DNA of 64,000 nucleotides, from assembly GCA_947623455.1 (NCBI GenBank), contig OX392530.1, forward strand, positions 2,331,501 through 2,395,500, given 5' to 3'. A model generated the notes under the pieces. It was not told where the DNA came from, ran no database searches, and was given only the letters and a program-made list of their open reading frames with translations. The position numbers and the translations under genes were made by a program. The first letter of the stretch is position 1. Each line of letters begins with the position of its first letter. Shown here one piece after another: positions 12,299 to 24,710 of this stretch. Origin of the DNA: Mimachlamys varia. Its lineage: Eukaryota; Mollusca; Bivalvia; Pectinida; Pectinidae.

Positions 12299-13055
12299 AA
12301 CAAAATAGCACAAGGGACAAAGTTTCATTTTCGTGAAATTTGATCTTCATGTCTGTAATACCTTCATGGAAAGCAATGTTCTTATGGATGTAATTCTCTG
12401 TCTACAAAATGACATCACTGTATTCTTCAAAACCTTGGCAATGTTGTTTTCTATGCATCATTAAACCAATCCAACAGGAAAATACTTAAGTATATTGTAT
12501 TTCATCCAACAAGTACATGTTTATAATGTGTTTCAGGTAGTGTATGGTTTGATTGATCTATCTTTTTCCAAATCCTTGTAAACTGATATACATGTTGGTA
12601 TTTGATGATCAGACAAGACATAAGGAACTAACCAAATTCAAAACCAGAATCAAACAATGGAAAGTCATGTAGCATCCCTACACATTTCCAGTTTTGTATA
12701 AAAAAGAAATGTCACAAAGAAACTAGTAGTTAATTGTATTATCACAATCCAAATATCAAATAAATGACAAAATAATCACTGCAGAGAATGTCAGTATGTA
12801 ACAAAAATGATTTTTTCAAACTATCAAATGCAATTTTGGGTTTTGAGTACAAATGCCTATCAATTTCCATTGCAAATATGGGATAACAGCTTCAGCACCC
12901 ACTCGGGTACATGTATTATGTTTATGTGATAATGCTTACTAGTCCACCCATTAAAACACTAAGAAACATTTGAAAAATAGAATACTTTTTATTTAAATGC
13001 AATGTTGAGATAAAAAAATCCTTTCTGGCAATGAAAACTTATTTTGGTTGTTTGT
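12299..13055. other. intergenic, nothing recognised
   Basis: Unique-looking AT-rich DNA; no exon or repeat structure seen. Confidence 0.5.
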
Positions 13056-13423
13056 TTTTCAGATCGATCCCGAAAAAAGTTTTTTTTAAATTCCTGATAA
13101 TAGAGTTTCTTGAGTTTCTTACAGATTTTTGGGATCGATCCCGAAAAATAGGGTTTCTTGAATTTCTGATAAGATTTTCGGGATCGATCCCAAAAATCGG
13201 ATTTCTTGAATTTCTGGCAGATTTTCGGGATCAATCCCGAAAAATAGAGTTTCTTGAATTTCTGATAGATTTTCGGGATCGATCCCGAAAATAGGATTTC
13301 TGCTGATTTCAGGGATTGATCCCGAAAACCGAATTTCTTCCAGATTTTTCGGGATTGATCCCGAAAATCATATCTTATGGGAGCAAAGTTTTTCAGGTAT
13401 ATTTTCGGGATCGATCCCAAAAG
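13056..13423. repeat. array of eight palindromes in about 48-bp units
   Basis: Palindromes based on TTTCGGGATCGATCCCGAAA lie near 13056, 13126, 13174, 13222, 13270, 13306, 13346 and 13402. The copy at 13270-13291 is perfect over 22 bp; others carry one or two changes. Spacers share 'TAGAGTTTCTTGAATTTCTGA'-like words, so the array arose by tandem duplication. The open frames across it (FRDRSRK repeats) are a by-product. Confidence 0.93.
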
Positions 13424-14104
13424 CCACAAGAAATGTTTACTAACATCACATTTTATTTTGGAAGGGGGAACAATTTCGAGAAATAAACTGTATATATCAG
13501 AAAATACAGCTGTATGAATTTATCATGATGTGATTAAATGGCTTTATGCATCAGCATTTTTGTGATCGTACATGGGTGAATAACTGAAAACACACGTCAA
13601 AAAGAGGAACGCCATAAATTTTTCCTCTTCTGGAATATATTGTGTTTATGTCAGTTCAAAAATGCTGGTAGCCGACAGATCTTGACTAATTTGTTTTCCA
13701 TGTCAGATATTTGGTTATAAAACCATGAGTTATCTTAAGCGAAAGATTTAATTACGAAGCTAAAATTTAATCTATCACATATATTTAGTTACGAAGTCAT
13801 GACGTAATCTATATAAAAAATTTAGTTACCAAACTATTACTTAATCTATACTAGATATTTAGTTGAGGAATGAGCTATATAACTCAAGGGATTCAGATCC
13901 AATACCCTATTCTTAACTAGTGACAGTTAAAAAATGACTTACTTTAAATAAGTGATCCAAAAGCCTCCAACCAGTGGCTTGTTGTACACAAATGATTTTA
14001 TTCACTCAATGACCTATTCTGTATATGAGATTGAGTCAATGGTCGATTTGTTTTCACTCGATTTTCTCAAGTCGAGTTTACATTGATCAATTATAGTATA
14101 CGAG

Positions 14105-14340
14105 TGACAAGTCAATTTACACGAACAAACAAAATCAAGAGAATACCGAAGCGTCAACAAAACCATAATTTAACGCAAAATCGATTACATGTAAATATGG
14201 GGTAAAAATGATAAAAAGAAAAATTAAAACAAAGACACTTAAAAAAGAGAGAATACGACCATTTGTCCCGGAAGAATAAGAACTTTCTGCTTCATCAAAT
14301 TGACACCCGCCATAGGTCTCATCCAAGTAAATAGTACTTC
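14105..14340 (-). mobile_element. retroelement P 3'-end fragment
   Basis: It shares 'AATACCGAAGCGTCAACAAA' at one end and 'CTGCTTCATC..GACACCCGCCAT..GTCCAAGTAAA' at the other with 33600-34075, and in reverse orientation with 60160-60370. The latter lies at the 3' end of a decayed reverse-transcriptase element, so this is a 3' remnant of that family. It lacks coding capacity. Confidence 0.6.
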
Positions 14341-15195
14341 CTCAAGGTAATAACTGGGGCACCATTTCCAATCACACCAAGTAGACACACTAATGAGCAC
14401 ATTCTAAAACGTCCAAAGAAATCTGTTTTTGAATAATGACTCATTCTACATTATTACATAGTAACTGAACAATGACATATTCCAGATGATATTTCGTCAC
14501 TGGATATGCCGCATAGGACAGCGATTGAAATTTATAGTCATTGAACAATGAAGCGAAAATTACGTATTTTATACATGTTTACATACAAAAAGCAATACTA
14601 ATGATTTATGAATGGAATAATGACTTATTCAGTACAAGCAATATAGTAAGTATAAAAACACAATGGCTATTCGTTTTTCACGAATCTGCTTTTCTAGGAG
14701 GAGTGGGGGGGGGGGGGGACGACGGGACTTTTTATATTGGCTTATTTAGATGAGACACAAATTCTTACATGTACGAATGACTTACACTGGCACGGTGGTG
14801 TAGCTAGGCCTACCAAACAATGTTGTATACAGGTGATATATCTTACGGGATTTATTCACCGAGCAATTATTCCTTTCGCATCAGTGATTTTATAACTCTA
14901 TATAAGCTACTTAGCCTTTAATAAGTGATTTCGTCACGAAAGAATGATTCATTTTTCTACTGGTGATTCAGACACTGAAAACTGAGTTGTCGTAAGAGAG
15001 ATTACATCCATTACACAATGATTTCTTGAGAAAGTAAAGTCACCTAAAGCCATCTGTCATCGATGAATAGCCTCTTTAACAAGAGATTCGGTCAATAACA
15101 GACTTTTTTTTTCTATACTAGTGAACTATTCATGATCTGTGATCTTGTCTGCTGTGTTAAACAAACGACTGAGTCACTGAACATTTTCATAAAGA

Positions 15196-15440
15196 CATGG
15201 TAGTCTAATGGTAGAAAGGTGGTTGTGGGCAGGAGTCACGGCACGGCGTTGAATCTTTCAGTAAGATAAATTACACCGCTTGTTCCAGTCTACTTATCAG
15301 CTGTAAACAGGTACATGGTTGGGCAGTGCTAAAATTGTAGAATGCTAGCTGCGAGTGCCGAAATGGCAGCACCGGTTGATATTGGTTGGTTTTTAAGGTC
15401 CTTTAACCACGGATAATAATTTGTAAACCGCTTTAATTCG
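15196..15440 (+). mobile_element. tRNA-derived SINE, diverged copy
   Basis: It matches the SINE at 38809 along its length: ATGGTAGTCTAATGGTAGAA at the tRNA head, then 'GCTTGTTCCAGTCTACT', 'GGTTGGGCAGTGCTA', 'GAATGCTAGCTG', 'ATGGCAGCACCGGTTG' and 'GGATAATAATTTGTAAACC'. The B box is poorly kept, so it is presumably inactive. Confidence 0.8.
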
Positions 15441-15780
15441 CTGTAAATCGTCATCTTTGTCTCATTGAGAAAAATTCTGTATCTTTAAGTGATATGCAGA
15501 TGGACGCTTTTGAGTATGCTCATTAGTGTATTTACTAGTTGTGATTGACAATGATACTCGGTTCTCATTTTGAGAACTTGATGTTTACCTGGATGTGAAC
15601 AAGATTTACATGGCGGGTGTATTCCTTTTACTTTTACAAGGGTCTCCATGTAAATGTTTCATTTGTTCATGTTTTGCCCCGGTTTAACCGATTTTGATTT
15701 CTGTTTATGATCTTGTTAACGCTTCGATATTCTCTTATTTGTTTTGAGATGACCTGGTGAGTATATTATTATTACAATTT
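15441..15780 (+). mobile_element. retroelement P 3'-end fragment
   Basis: Words 'CTTTGTCTCATTGAGAAA..TTCTGTATCTTTAAGTG' match the end of the reverse-transcriptase copy at 62655-64000. 'GGACG..TGAATATGCTCATT' and the segment ending 'GTTAACGCTTCGATATTCTC' match 60090-60370. It directly follows the SINE at 15196. Confidence 0.65.
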
Positions 15781-16589
15781 TAAGTAAACTAGAAAGAGTT
15801 CATTGTAGTACTCGAAAAATGATTCTATACAACTGATTTGGTCAAAGAAGAATGACACAGTTTCACAATCGTTTTAGAAACATGAAAAGTTACCCATACC
15901 AAATAATGACAATAAGGAATTAGTCACTGACCGATGGCTTATTGCTCAATGGTAGTCTATACAAGACAGTTTATCACGGGGCATGACTTATTCTCAGCAA
16001 GACATTCGTCACCGAATCAATAGAGTGAATAAGTCACTGAATATTGATTTATGTGAAATTGGTTTCATCAAATAACAATAATTTTTCCATACTAAAGCTT
16101 CATTCCGTGAGCATTGACTTAGTATACATAAAGGTGATATAATTAGCCAATATGCCCATATATGGACACTTTTTTCGATTTAATGTTCTTTATACAATAG
16201 TGCCAATTTCAATCATGATATACATTTTCAATTTCGGTTTCAAGTTGGTAATTCGAGCACGTGGTTCTATAAATAAAACGCAAAATACATACTCGACTTT
16301 AAGTTAAAGACCACTCGTATATAATCTTAGAGTGCGCTTACTTAAGTTGAAAATTATGTCAACGGCAACTCAACAGCGTATACACATAGTCAATAGGAAC
16401 CAAATTTACAGAACCTGGAGTGTTGTCTCATTTTAAAGGGACGTTGCTCAAAGAGGCTTTCCCAAAGCTTAGAAAACGGTTGCTTTGCTTTCAATTGTCT
16501 CTAATGAACAAATAGGTCAGCAAATGGCCCAAACATAGTAATTAAAATGAACTCCTAAACAAGTTTTGTAAAATTGGTACAATTCTTAT

Positions 16590-17400
16590 ATTCGTCGTCT
16601 CATATCATTGACCAGACACCGAGGCTTGCTTCGAGAAAACCACTGCCACTTCTGAATCGGCCCTTATTTTCAAATTGTTCGGCATTTTGGATCCCGTGCA
16701 TTGACGATCTGTCCGAGATAATCCCACACGTGCTCGATTGGGTTCCTGTCTGGTGACACTGCAGGCCGTGGGAGCGTCTCTACCACTTCTTGTTGAAGAT
16801 AGACTAGCACTAAGAGGAAGCTGTGTGATTTCGTATTACCATCCATTGGGTTAGGCCGATCTGCCAAGGAATGGGCACCGAAATGCCGAGCAATTTAAGG
16901 TTCCGGGATCTGGTCGTGGTAGTCCCGTCATTTAAAGTTCTATCAAGGACATGCAAGAAAAGCTTATAAAACGTTTAGAGAGAACCGTACTCAGACAGAA
17001 TGTTATGCCGCATTTCCCCTTGTCTCAAACAAGAACCCTGCCGTTTGTCGGACCAAGTAATGAGCGATATTCATCAGACAAATGGAATCTACGCCTGGAC
17101 CTAATATTCCATGTCCGGTCTTAACGTTCCCATTAAAGTAACGCTTGTTTGTGTCTTCCAGTCAACTGATGAATGAGTCGGTGTGTCGCCTATTGTTTAA
17201 ACGTCTGTTGAAGGCACGCTGGCTAACATTGACGTTGGTAGTATAAATGGTGACTTGGGCTCGCCAGGCCTGTCTATACTGAAGTCTATCTTCTCTAGAT
17301 GTAGTCTTTCGAGGTGTACTCGACTTGGACGCTCAACATGCCGGTTTCGTTCAGATGCTGAATTTACCGAAAATAACAGAATGACTGACATCAAAAACGT
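16590..17400 (-). pseudogene. Tc1/mariner transposase relic 1
   Basis: The minus-strand segment 16673-16772 reads RPAVSPDRNPIEHVWDYLG, the SPDLNPIEHVWD signature of Tc1/mariner DDE transposases, followed by NARDPKC. Further N-terminal transposase-like segments lie at 17100-17400 in other frames, with stops and frameshifts between them. No terminal inverted repeats were found. A second, more decayed copy lies at 58613-59100. Confidence 0.82.
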
Positions 17401-17459
17401 GCAGCTATTTGTCTCTATGGCACAAGTCATTTTCAGCATTTGTCAATTTTCGACGGCCA

Positions 17460-19129
17460 TTTTAAAATACAGCATGAGCAATAAGTATATGTATCCTTTA
17501 TCAGCAATGCACGTGCATGGTCCCAAACTTATGGGCAGGTGTGTATCAGGGTTAGGTAGGTGGAGACAGACACCGGAACTGAACTTTCTCTACCCCAAAA
17601 GCGACGTTTCCGTACAATGGCTAGTATTTGGGGAAAAATTATCATTATCAGCAGAAAAGTATTCAAAGCTTAAATATTTTATATTTGCTCTCATTCATCA
17701 GGTCTCTGTGGCGTATAACATGTAGCTTTGTTATTGATTATCAAACGGGGTTCTGATTAACTTCTTCCTTATACTATCATTTATTGAATGAATGATGGCA
17801 CACGCACATGAACGTTAATAATTTGGTTTGGTTATTATCCTGACCTGAAATGTAAGAATGGTCCATATTATGAGCATGGACAGCCAATAAAGCTTAGTAT
17901 AAAAAGTTTAATTGTAATATACGTATCACTAAATGAAAACAGTACACACAAAGATCCTTCTCTGTTTTGAATGACAAGTACCTGTGTCGTATTCCCACAA
18001 GTGTCCCGTTTTGAATAGTGACGTTAAACAAGTTAACCAACAATGACTTTATACGGGTTACGAATGGAAGTCACCAGCTAGAGTTGTGACAGAGCAAAAT
18101 GTTACACTGCGATGTGTGTGAACGATAAACCTCTGGGCGATAATTGCTTGTACATTGTACAAGGTATGTGCCAATGATGGACCAATTTCGTGCGATAACA
18201 ATCGTGGTTAGTGTAAATTAAGGAACGGTCTAACAATACCCATGCTTTTCACGTTTATTCCCATTTACTTGCTTCAACATCCCGCTGTCCTTTTATAAAT
18301 TTTATCTAAAATGTGAGAATTATGTTTAACTATATCGACCCAAATCGACAAATGTGAAATGGAAACGCACTCATGTGCAGGTAAATACATATTATGTAGC
18401 CACGTTAACGTTGTGCATGTACATGTATACCTGGACTCAGGTTGGTTTGGGTAACTCGCCGATGACAGACAATCCAGCTGAAGGGGTACCGGAGCGGTGC
18501 TACATGTATATAGACCATATATGCAGGCAATAATTACGGTATCATTTATCAGCTCTCTGTGTTAGGCGCTGGTCAGAGAAAACTCCTTTTCATTTATCAA
18601 AATAATATTTACCCAATCCACTCCAGCTCATCGAAATCACGGTGGTTAGAAATTAATTATATATACAATGCGTTTTATTTAATCCTTCATACAAATTATT
18701 GATCAAACAATTACACAAAAACCCACAGTTGCTAGGTTGAACGAATGTTACTTAGACAGATGTGAGCTCCATGTGAAGGCGATGTTTGAATGGCGAAATA
18801 TGCTCATAATGTTTTCGGTCAGTTGCATTGTCACACAAACGCACAATGCTCCAATCGTAATTTATTGAAACACATTCTATCTATTCTTAACTTATCCCGA
18901 AATGTTGTGTCCTAAAACTTTAGGCAAAATCATCGTCAGTTTGGTAAACGATTTGAAAAATCCCGAGAATATTACCCTTGAGGATGTATCCTGCCATATT
19001 GGATATGTCATTATGACTTTGTGTAACACCAGGATCAGTGTACAACACAAATGACATCGGAATTATGTGACACCATCATCTGCATTTAAGGTTTTACAAC
19101 ACAACAATCAGTGAACAACTTGCATGACT
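17460..19129. other. intergenic, nothing recognised
   Basis: No exon, RNA gene or clear repeat was seen. A few diverged units of the 45-bp minisatellite start to appear after about 19085. Confidence 0.5.
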
Positions 19130-20635
19130 TTGAAAGTTGACATGACCTTGAAAGTTGTAAAATATCACCACTAGTGGACAACATACATGACCTTGAAAGT
19201 TGTACAATACCACCAGTAGAGGACAATATAAATAATCTTGAAAGTTGACATGACCTTGACAGTTGTGCAATACCACTACTAGTGGACAGCACACGTGACC
19301 TTAAAAGTTGTACAATACCACTACTAGTGGACAACATATATGACCTTGACAGTTGTACAATACCACTACTAGTGGACAACATATATGACCTTGACAGTTG
19401 TACAATACCACCACTAGTGGACCACATATATGACCTTGACAGTTGTACAATACCACTACTAGTGGACAACATATATGACCTTGACAGTTGTACAATACCA
19501 CCACTAGTGGACAACATACATGACCTTGACAGTTGTACAATACCACTACTAGTGGACAGCACACGTGACCTTGACAGTTGTACAATACCACTACTAGTGG
19601 ACCACATAAATGACCTTGACAGTTGTACAATATCACTACTAGTGGACAACATACATGACCTTGACAGTTGTGAAATACAACATACATGACCTTGAAAGTT
19701 GTACAATGCCACTACTAGTGGACAACATACATGACCTTGACAGTTGTACAATACCACCACTAGTGGACAACATAAATGACCTTGAAAGTTGTGAAATACA
19801 ACATACATGACCTTGACAGTTGTACAATACCACTACTAGTGGACAACATACATGACCTTGACAGTTGTGAAATACAACATACATGACCTTGACAGTTGTA
19901 CAATACCACCAGTAGTGGACAACATACATGACCTTGACAGTTGTACAATACCACCAGTAGTGGACAACACACATGACTTTTGACAGTTGTACAATACCAC
20001 TACTAGTGGACCACATACTCGACCTTGACAGTTGTGAAATACCACTACTAGTGGACCACATACATGACCTTGAAAGTTGTACAATACCACCAGTAGTGGA
20101 CAACACACATGACTTTTGACAGTTGTACAATACCACTACTAGTGGACCACATACTCGACCTTGACAGTTGTGAAATACCACTACTAGTGGACTTAATAAA
20201 TGACCTTGAAAGTTGTACAATACCACTACTAGTGGACAACATACATGACCTTGACAGTTGTACAATACCACCACTAGTGGACAACATACATGACCTTGAC
20301 AGTTGTGAAATACAACATACATGACCTTGACAGTTGTACAATACCACCACTAGTGGACAACATACATGACCTTGACAGTTGTACAATACCACTACTAGTG
20401 GACAGCACACGTGACCTTGACAGTTGTACAATACCACTACTAGTGGACCACATAAATGACCTTGACAGTTGTACAATACCACTACTAGTGGACAACATAC
20501 ATGACCTTGACAGTTGTACAATACCACCACTAGTGGACAACATACATGACCTTGACAGTTGTGAAATACCACTACTAGTGGACAACATACATGACCTTGA
20601 CAGTTGTGAAATACCACCACTAGCAGTGTTCAATC
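19130..20635. repeat. 45-bp minisatellite, about 34 units
   Basis: The unit is 'TGACCTTGACAGTTGTACAA' followed by TACCACTACTAGTGGACAACATACA. The 45-bp period is a multiple of three, so several frames stay open on both strands; no start context or splice sites support a gene. Units alternate CTACTAGT/CCACTAGT and ACAACATA/ACCACATA. Some short units (AAATACAACATACATGACC) recur as blocks. A lone half unit lies at 21773. Confidence 0.95.
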
Positions 20636-22140
20636 CAGGATTTGTACAAAGAGGGCCAATTGGGCCCACTGTGTTAAAAAATGGAGGCCATTTTTAATAA
20701 AAGGGGGCCAATGAAAAGTGTAATTATATAATAGATCTATATCTTAAACACAAAAAAACTTTTGCTGTCTAATTTGTCAAGGCATTTAAATAATTATGTG
20801 ATGACTGATGTCTTATAAGGGGTGACGTGTGATAGTTTGTGCAATCATCATTAAATATGTAACTTTTTGAAGTCTGAATTTATACATATTTCGCACTTTA
20901 TTCCTGATTTGGTATTATATTATAGTCAATAAAAAAATTATGATATCGTAACATAAATTGTGTTTGAAATTTACGTTTTTTTTCGATAGAGTAATATTAG
21001 CCTGTTTCCGGTCGGTTTTATTTCCCCGGACTTCTCCTTACTTGCTAAAGATATGTGCACGTTGCTGTCTTCTCTTAAATAAAGTCACTGACTTGTTTTA
21101 CTTTCCCATCTGAAGTATTCAGATATTCCGTACACATTTCAAAACTATAGCCTAACGAAACCATGCTTCGTTGACAACAAATTACTTTTCCAAATCTGAA
21201 TCCCCGAAACGTTTGATTTTAACTTGGGATCATGAAACTGACTAAGCCTCGTTAACATGATGAATTTTAGACATACAAATGTCAATGAAATTCCTGATCA
21301 GTTGATGAACTAAATGTGTCATGAACGGACCACAGTATAAGTTCAGTCACACTTTCTGCAAAACATTTAATAATTGAAATATTGAAACATTCCCGGCACC
21401 TGAACCCAAAATGTTTAAGACTTTCTAACAGATAGTTCCGAGATATTTCTTTCATCAGGCTTTCAGTTCAGTACTGCCATTTTGATAATGTCTCATACCG
21501 CATTTCTTCAAAACATTTGTTCTGATTGGTTGCTGGATAGAGCATTTGACCAATCAGAAGTACTGATACTTAAGCTTTCGGTTTTTGGTATAAACAACCA
21601 TGTTAACGGTATTCATAGAAGAAATTAAAATTGGCCAATGTGAAAAGTATGAAAAGCTAAAAGTAGTCAAACCATGATCGATCATGATAAACAGTGATCG
21701 ATTAATCAATTTTCATATACAAACGACTAGACATTGACTAAATTGATTAATCAGAACAGCACTAACAACATGTACATGACCTTGAAAGTTGTAAAACACC
21801 CAATCATTCAATATGTAGTAGGACAAGGAATACACGTAGTGATAAATATATTGCTGTTGTTTTGAGTCAAACCTGTCACCCTTAGATCTCCAGCCGGATA
21901 CTCCACAGGCTGCCGAGCTTATGGGGAATATTCCCCCACAGCTGATGCTTGTAACCTAAATTGCTGCACATCTTATACAAATCATATACTAAGTATGGAT
22001 TGAAATACTAATTAAACTGTGACGGATGGTCCAATAACTGACAGTAAATATGTAGTTCAATATAAAAATTAACATTTTAGCTTTTTCCATAATTTAATAC
22101 AAAAAGTACAGTTGTACAGTATCCAAATTAAAGTCTGGAC
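20636..22140. other. intergenic, no gene seen
   Basis: It starts with a probable TE remnant (GAGGGCCAATTGGGCCCACTG, 20651). The rest is AT-rich with no supported feature, apart from one isolated minisatellite half unit at 21773-21800. Confidence 0.5.
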
Positions 22141-22146
22141 TTTATT
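22141..22146 (-). terminator. candidate poly(A) signal, minus strand
   Basis: AATAAA on the minus strand, followed by AGTCCAGACTTT. It could end a long (about 2.3 kb) 3' UTR of the G-gamma gene; nearer signals are also possible. Confidence 0.3.
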
Positions 22147-22982
22147 ATGAACAAAAACACTTTATACAATATTTACATTCAGAAGTTATACCGTATTCAA
22201 ACTAATAAGCGCACCACAAACTGTTTTCAGGGAGAGAATAAACAGTGTGTTACCTCGCTGATCTGCCAAAATAATCTGCAGTCTTTTTTTGAGCAAAGAC
22301 TGTTTCAGAAAAAAAAAAAAAAATTCAAAATGTTAAATGGAAACTATTCCCTGCGCCGAAATTCCCCGTTTTTTGTAAGTGCAAAACGCACATATTAGGT
22401 CAAACCCGGTATAAGTTTTGCTATAGTGGTCCGACTATGCATCATAAATTACACAGTGATGCAGGCAAGCTTCTCTCCAAGTAATTAATAAAAACAGAAC
22501 AAACCATTGTATTTAAGAGCTATCCGTATTACCCACGCCATTCATTGCACAATAATCTGTATAATTACTAATTATATAATCAGCACTTAAATATATACTG
22601 TATATACAACCTGACCAATCTCTGGCCAGCAGTCTGTGTTTGTTAGTACTCTACAAATCGTATGTTGGAATCTGTTACTTCTATCAAGACAGTGGTGGAA
22701 TCACAGCATGTCCACTCTTTTGATTTATTTTATAAATGTATCACTGTACTGAAAAGGGTTTTTTGAAAGGTGGAGGGAGGTCTGAATCTTGAATCTGTGT
22801 TATTTAATAAGATATTAATTATAATGGGAATTCATCTTTGCAGATATGAGTGTCTTAAAATTAATTTGACAGCTTTACCCTGCCGTAGCAGTATTCTTCC
22901 ATAATCACATACAGCAGTACTCAGAAATCTGTGTAAAGCAGTAGTTAGAAATGTCAGTTATGCCTATGGTACATGAATTCCA

Positions 22983-23150
22983 ATAATCAGCTATAATTCT
23001 AGTGCAAGCATCTATATTTCTAATCTTGTAATCAGCTAGAATTCTAGTTATTGACTATAATTCTAGCAATCAGCTATAATTTAATAATCAGCTATAATTC
23101 AAGTATTCAGCTATATTTCTTGTAATCTGACAGCTATATTTTTATAAGCT
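22983..23150. repeat. short degenerate tandem repeat (AATCAGCTATAATTCTAG)
   Basis: About seven units of 'AATCAGCTATAATTCTAG' with spacing of 20-30 bp. If the G-gamma 3' UTR extends to 22.1 kb, the array lies inside it. Confidence 0.75.
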
Positions 23151-24434
23151 TTTAAAATTGTCCTCACTTTTTTTAAACAGTGTTACAGCTGTGTATCCTG
23201 TTTCTAAAACACATCAGTGGTGATCGCAGTACTGAAAATTTCTATTATACTGCAAAAGTTTACAATGATTTTAAAATTGCCAAAACTATTTTCATAAGGA
23301 AGAATTTAATTGTTAAAAACTAAAATATTCTACCTTCACATATATTTAAGTACAAGTGTATATCTGATATGGAACATAGACATAGACAAGAATAAACATT
23401 ATTGTGAGCATACCTGTGTAAAATTCCTACATTTCATGCATGTTTATACACTGATGCATGCAGACCTGGAGTGTTGAGAGTGTCGAGAGATAGGCACGCT
23501 CTACGTATACTTGTACATGCAGCATCGTACAATATTGCAGGCATATAAACAGAGAAGTATACTAGGGATAATACAACCAATCCTGCAATATAACACACTT
23601 GTAATCTACAATCTAGACAGCCAGTGATAAGATAAACTTTTAATGTGCTTACAAAACCTAATTCCAAAACAAATTACAGTACTGAGAATAATGAATAGGA
23701 CTAAGCAGTACTGTTAAAAGGAAACAATTTGCTTTATTTAAAAAGTAAAATGTTAGAGTTTTGACTTGAGTAGTGTTCTGTTTCTGTATGTTACAAATAA
23801 CTTGTTTTCCATATTTCTCTTAACTTGACTGTTGATCAGACCAGGGAGGGATACAACATTTCGATCTTGACAGCCTTCATACCAGGATCTACAGCAATAA
23901 AGAATCACCACTGTACAGTGATAATGCACAAGTTGTCATACAACATTATCACACCGGAATGTCAACTGTATACAGTACGTAAATTTCACTATTTAAGATC
24001 AGATTAATCAAACACTGAAATTATTACTGAATCTACATGTATATAAACAACATTTTCATCTTACTTAAGCTGTTAGTTAGAGCTACTGTGGTCATTGCTG
24101 GTACAAAATATAGTGTCCTGTACATGTAGAGTTGTAGTTTAAATTCAAACCAAATACTGTATTACTTTTGAAGGAACAGTCACTTCTACCAGGTGAGAAC
24201 ATGGAACAAGCTGGGTGATTTCCATTCAAGAAAAACCGGGAATTATTTTCTTAATGTTGTCTGAATATCTACAATAACCCATGTATCAATATCATTTACG
24301 TAATGCCTTGCATATAGTTACAAACTTCACTAAACGCGTACAAATTTTGATCACTTAAAATTTTCAGCACATGTATAATTTTGAAGTGACAAGAGCCATG
24401 CACAAACACATCATTATGGTAGTATTACAGCGAG

Positions 24435-24644
24435 TTACAATATACTGCATGACTTTTTCTCTTTGAAGGGGTTTTCCTTCACAGGGAACACTAGAGGATC
24501 CGTCGTGATATTTTGCTGACAGAAGGAGATGAGTTCGTTCAGGGTACGGGTGGCTCGCACTCGGTCAAGCTTCAGGTGGTGTTTCAGCTGTTCCACCTGA
24601 CCCCTCAGCTTGACAATTTGGTCGTTCTTGTTTGGGATCCCCAT
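24435..24644 (-). CDS. G-protein gamma subunit
   Basis: Complete 69-residue protein on the minus strand. Family knowledge: G-gamma forms an obligate dimer with G-beta and anchors it to the plasma membrane through a C-terminal prenyl group. The sequence shows the whole GGL domain: an N-terminal helix (QIVKLRGQVEQLKHHLKLDR), the second helix (TLNELISFCQQN), DPL, then NPFKEKKS and the CAAX box CSIL. A final Leu predicts geranylgeranylation. The start ATG has a strong context (GCCATGG). The whole coding sequence is in one exon, while vertebrate gamma genes usually have an intron inside it. The paralogue cannot be named from sequence alone. Confidence 0.93.
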   Translation of the reverse strand: MGIPNKNDQIVKLRGQVEQLKHHLKLDRVRATRTLNELISFCQQNITTDPLVFPVKENPFKEKKSCSIL

Positions 24645-24656
24645 GGCGACAAGATG

Positions 24657-24710
24657 CTACTTGAGGTTTCTCAGCTTGTAAACTACGACACCCCAGCCAA
24701 ACAACACCAT
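24657..24710 (-). promoter_or_regulatory. 17-codon upstream ORF in the G-gamma 5' UTR
   Basis: On the minus strand a strong acceptor (pyrimidine-rich, ending TATTTTAG) occupies 24719-24724, so the coding exon probably starts at 24718. Eight bases on is an ATG that opens 17 codons and stops with TAG 12 bases before the main ATG. It would need reinitiation or leaky scanning. Confidence 0.45.

Larger units (their letters stand above)
13930..16100. repeat. decayed satellite built on AATGACTTATTC / GTCACTGAA words
   Basis: Related words recur at irregular spacing: AATGACTTACTTT (13935), AATGACCTATTC (14010), AATGACTCATTC (14437), AATGACATATTCC (14472), AATGACTTATTCAG (14617), GTCACTGAACA (15173), TCACTGACCGATGG (15926), CATGACTTATTCTC (15982), GTCACTGAATATTG (16031). 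The pattern suggests an old tandem repeat now heavily diverged and broken up by a SINE and retroelement fragments. Confidence 0.5.

Noticed and set aside
12989..13429. Minus-strand 146-codon frame across the palindrome array
   Set aside because: Low-complexity frame caused by the tandem units (GSIPKI/FRDQSRK), also open on the other strand.
19086..20697. Repeat ORFs in the 45-bp array (LYNCQGHVCCPLVV and VDNIHDLDSCTIPL types)
   Set aside because: Open in several frames on both strands at the same place, as expected from a 45-bp tandem repeat; no exon signals.
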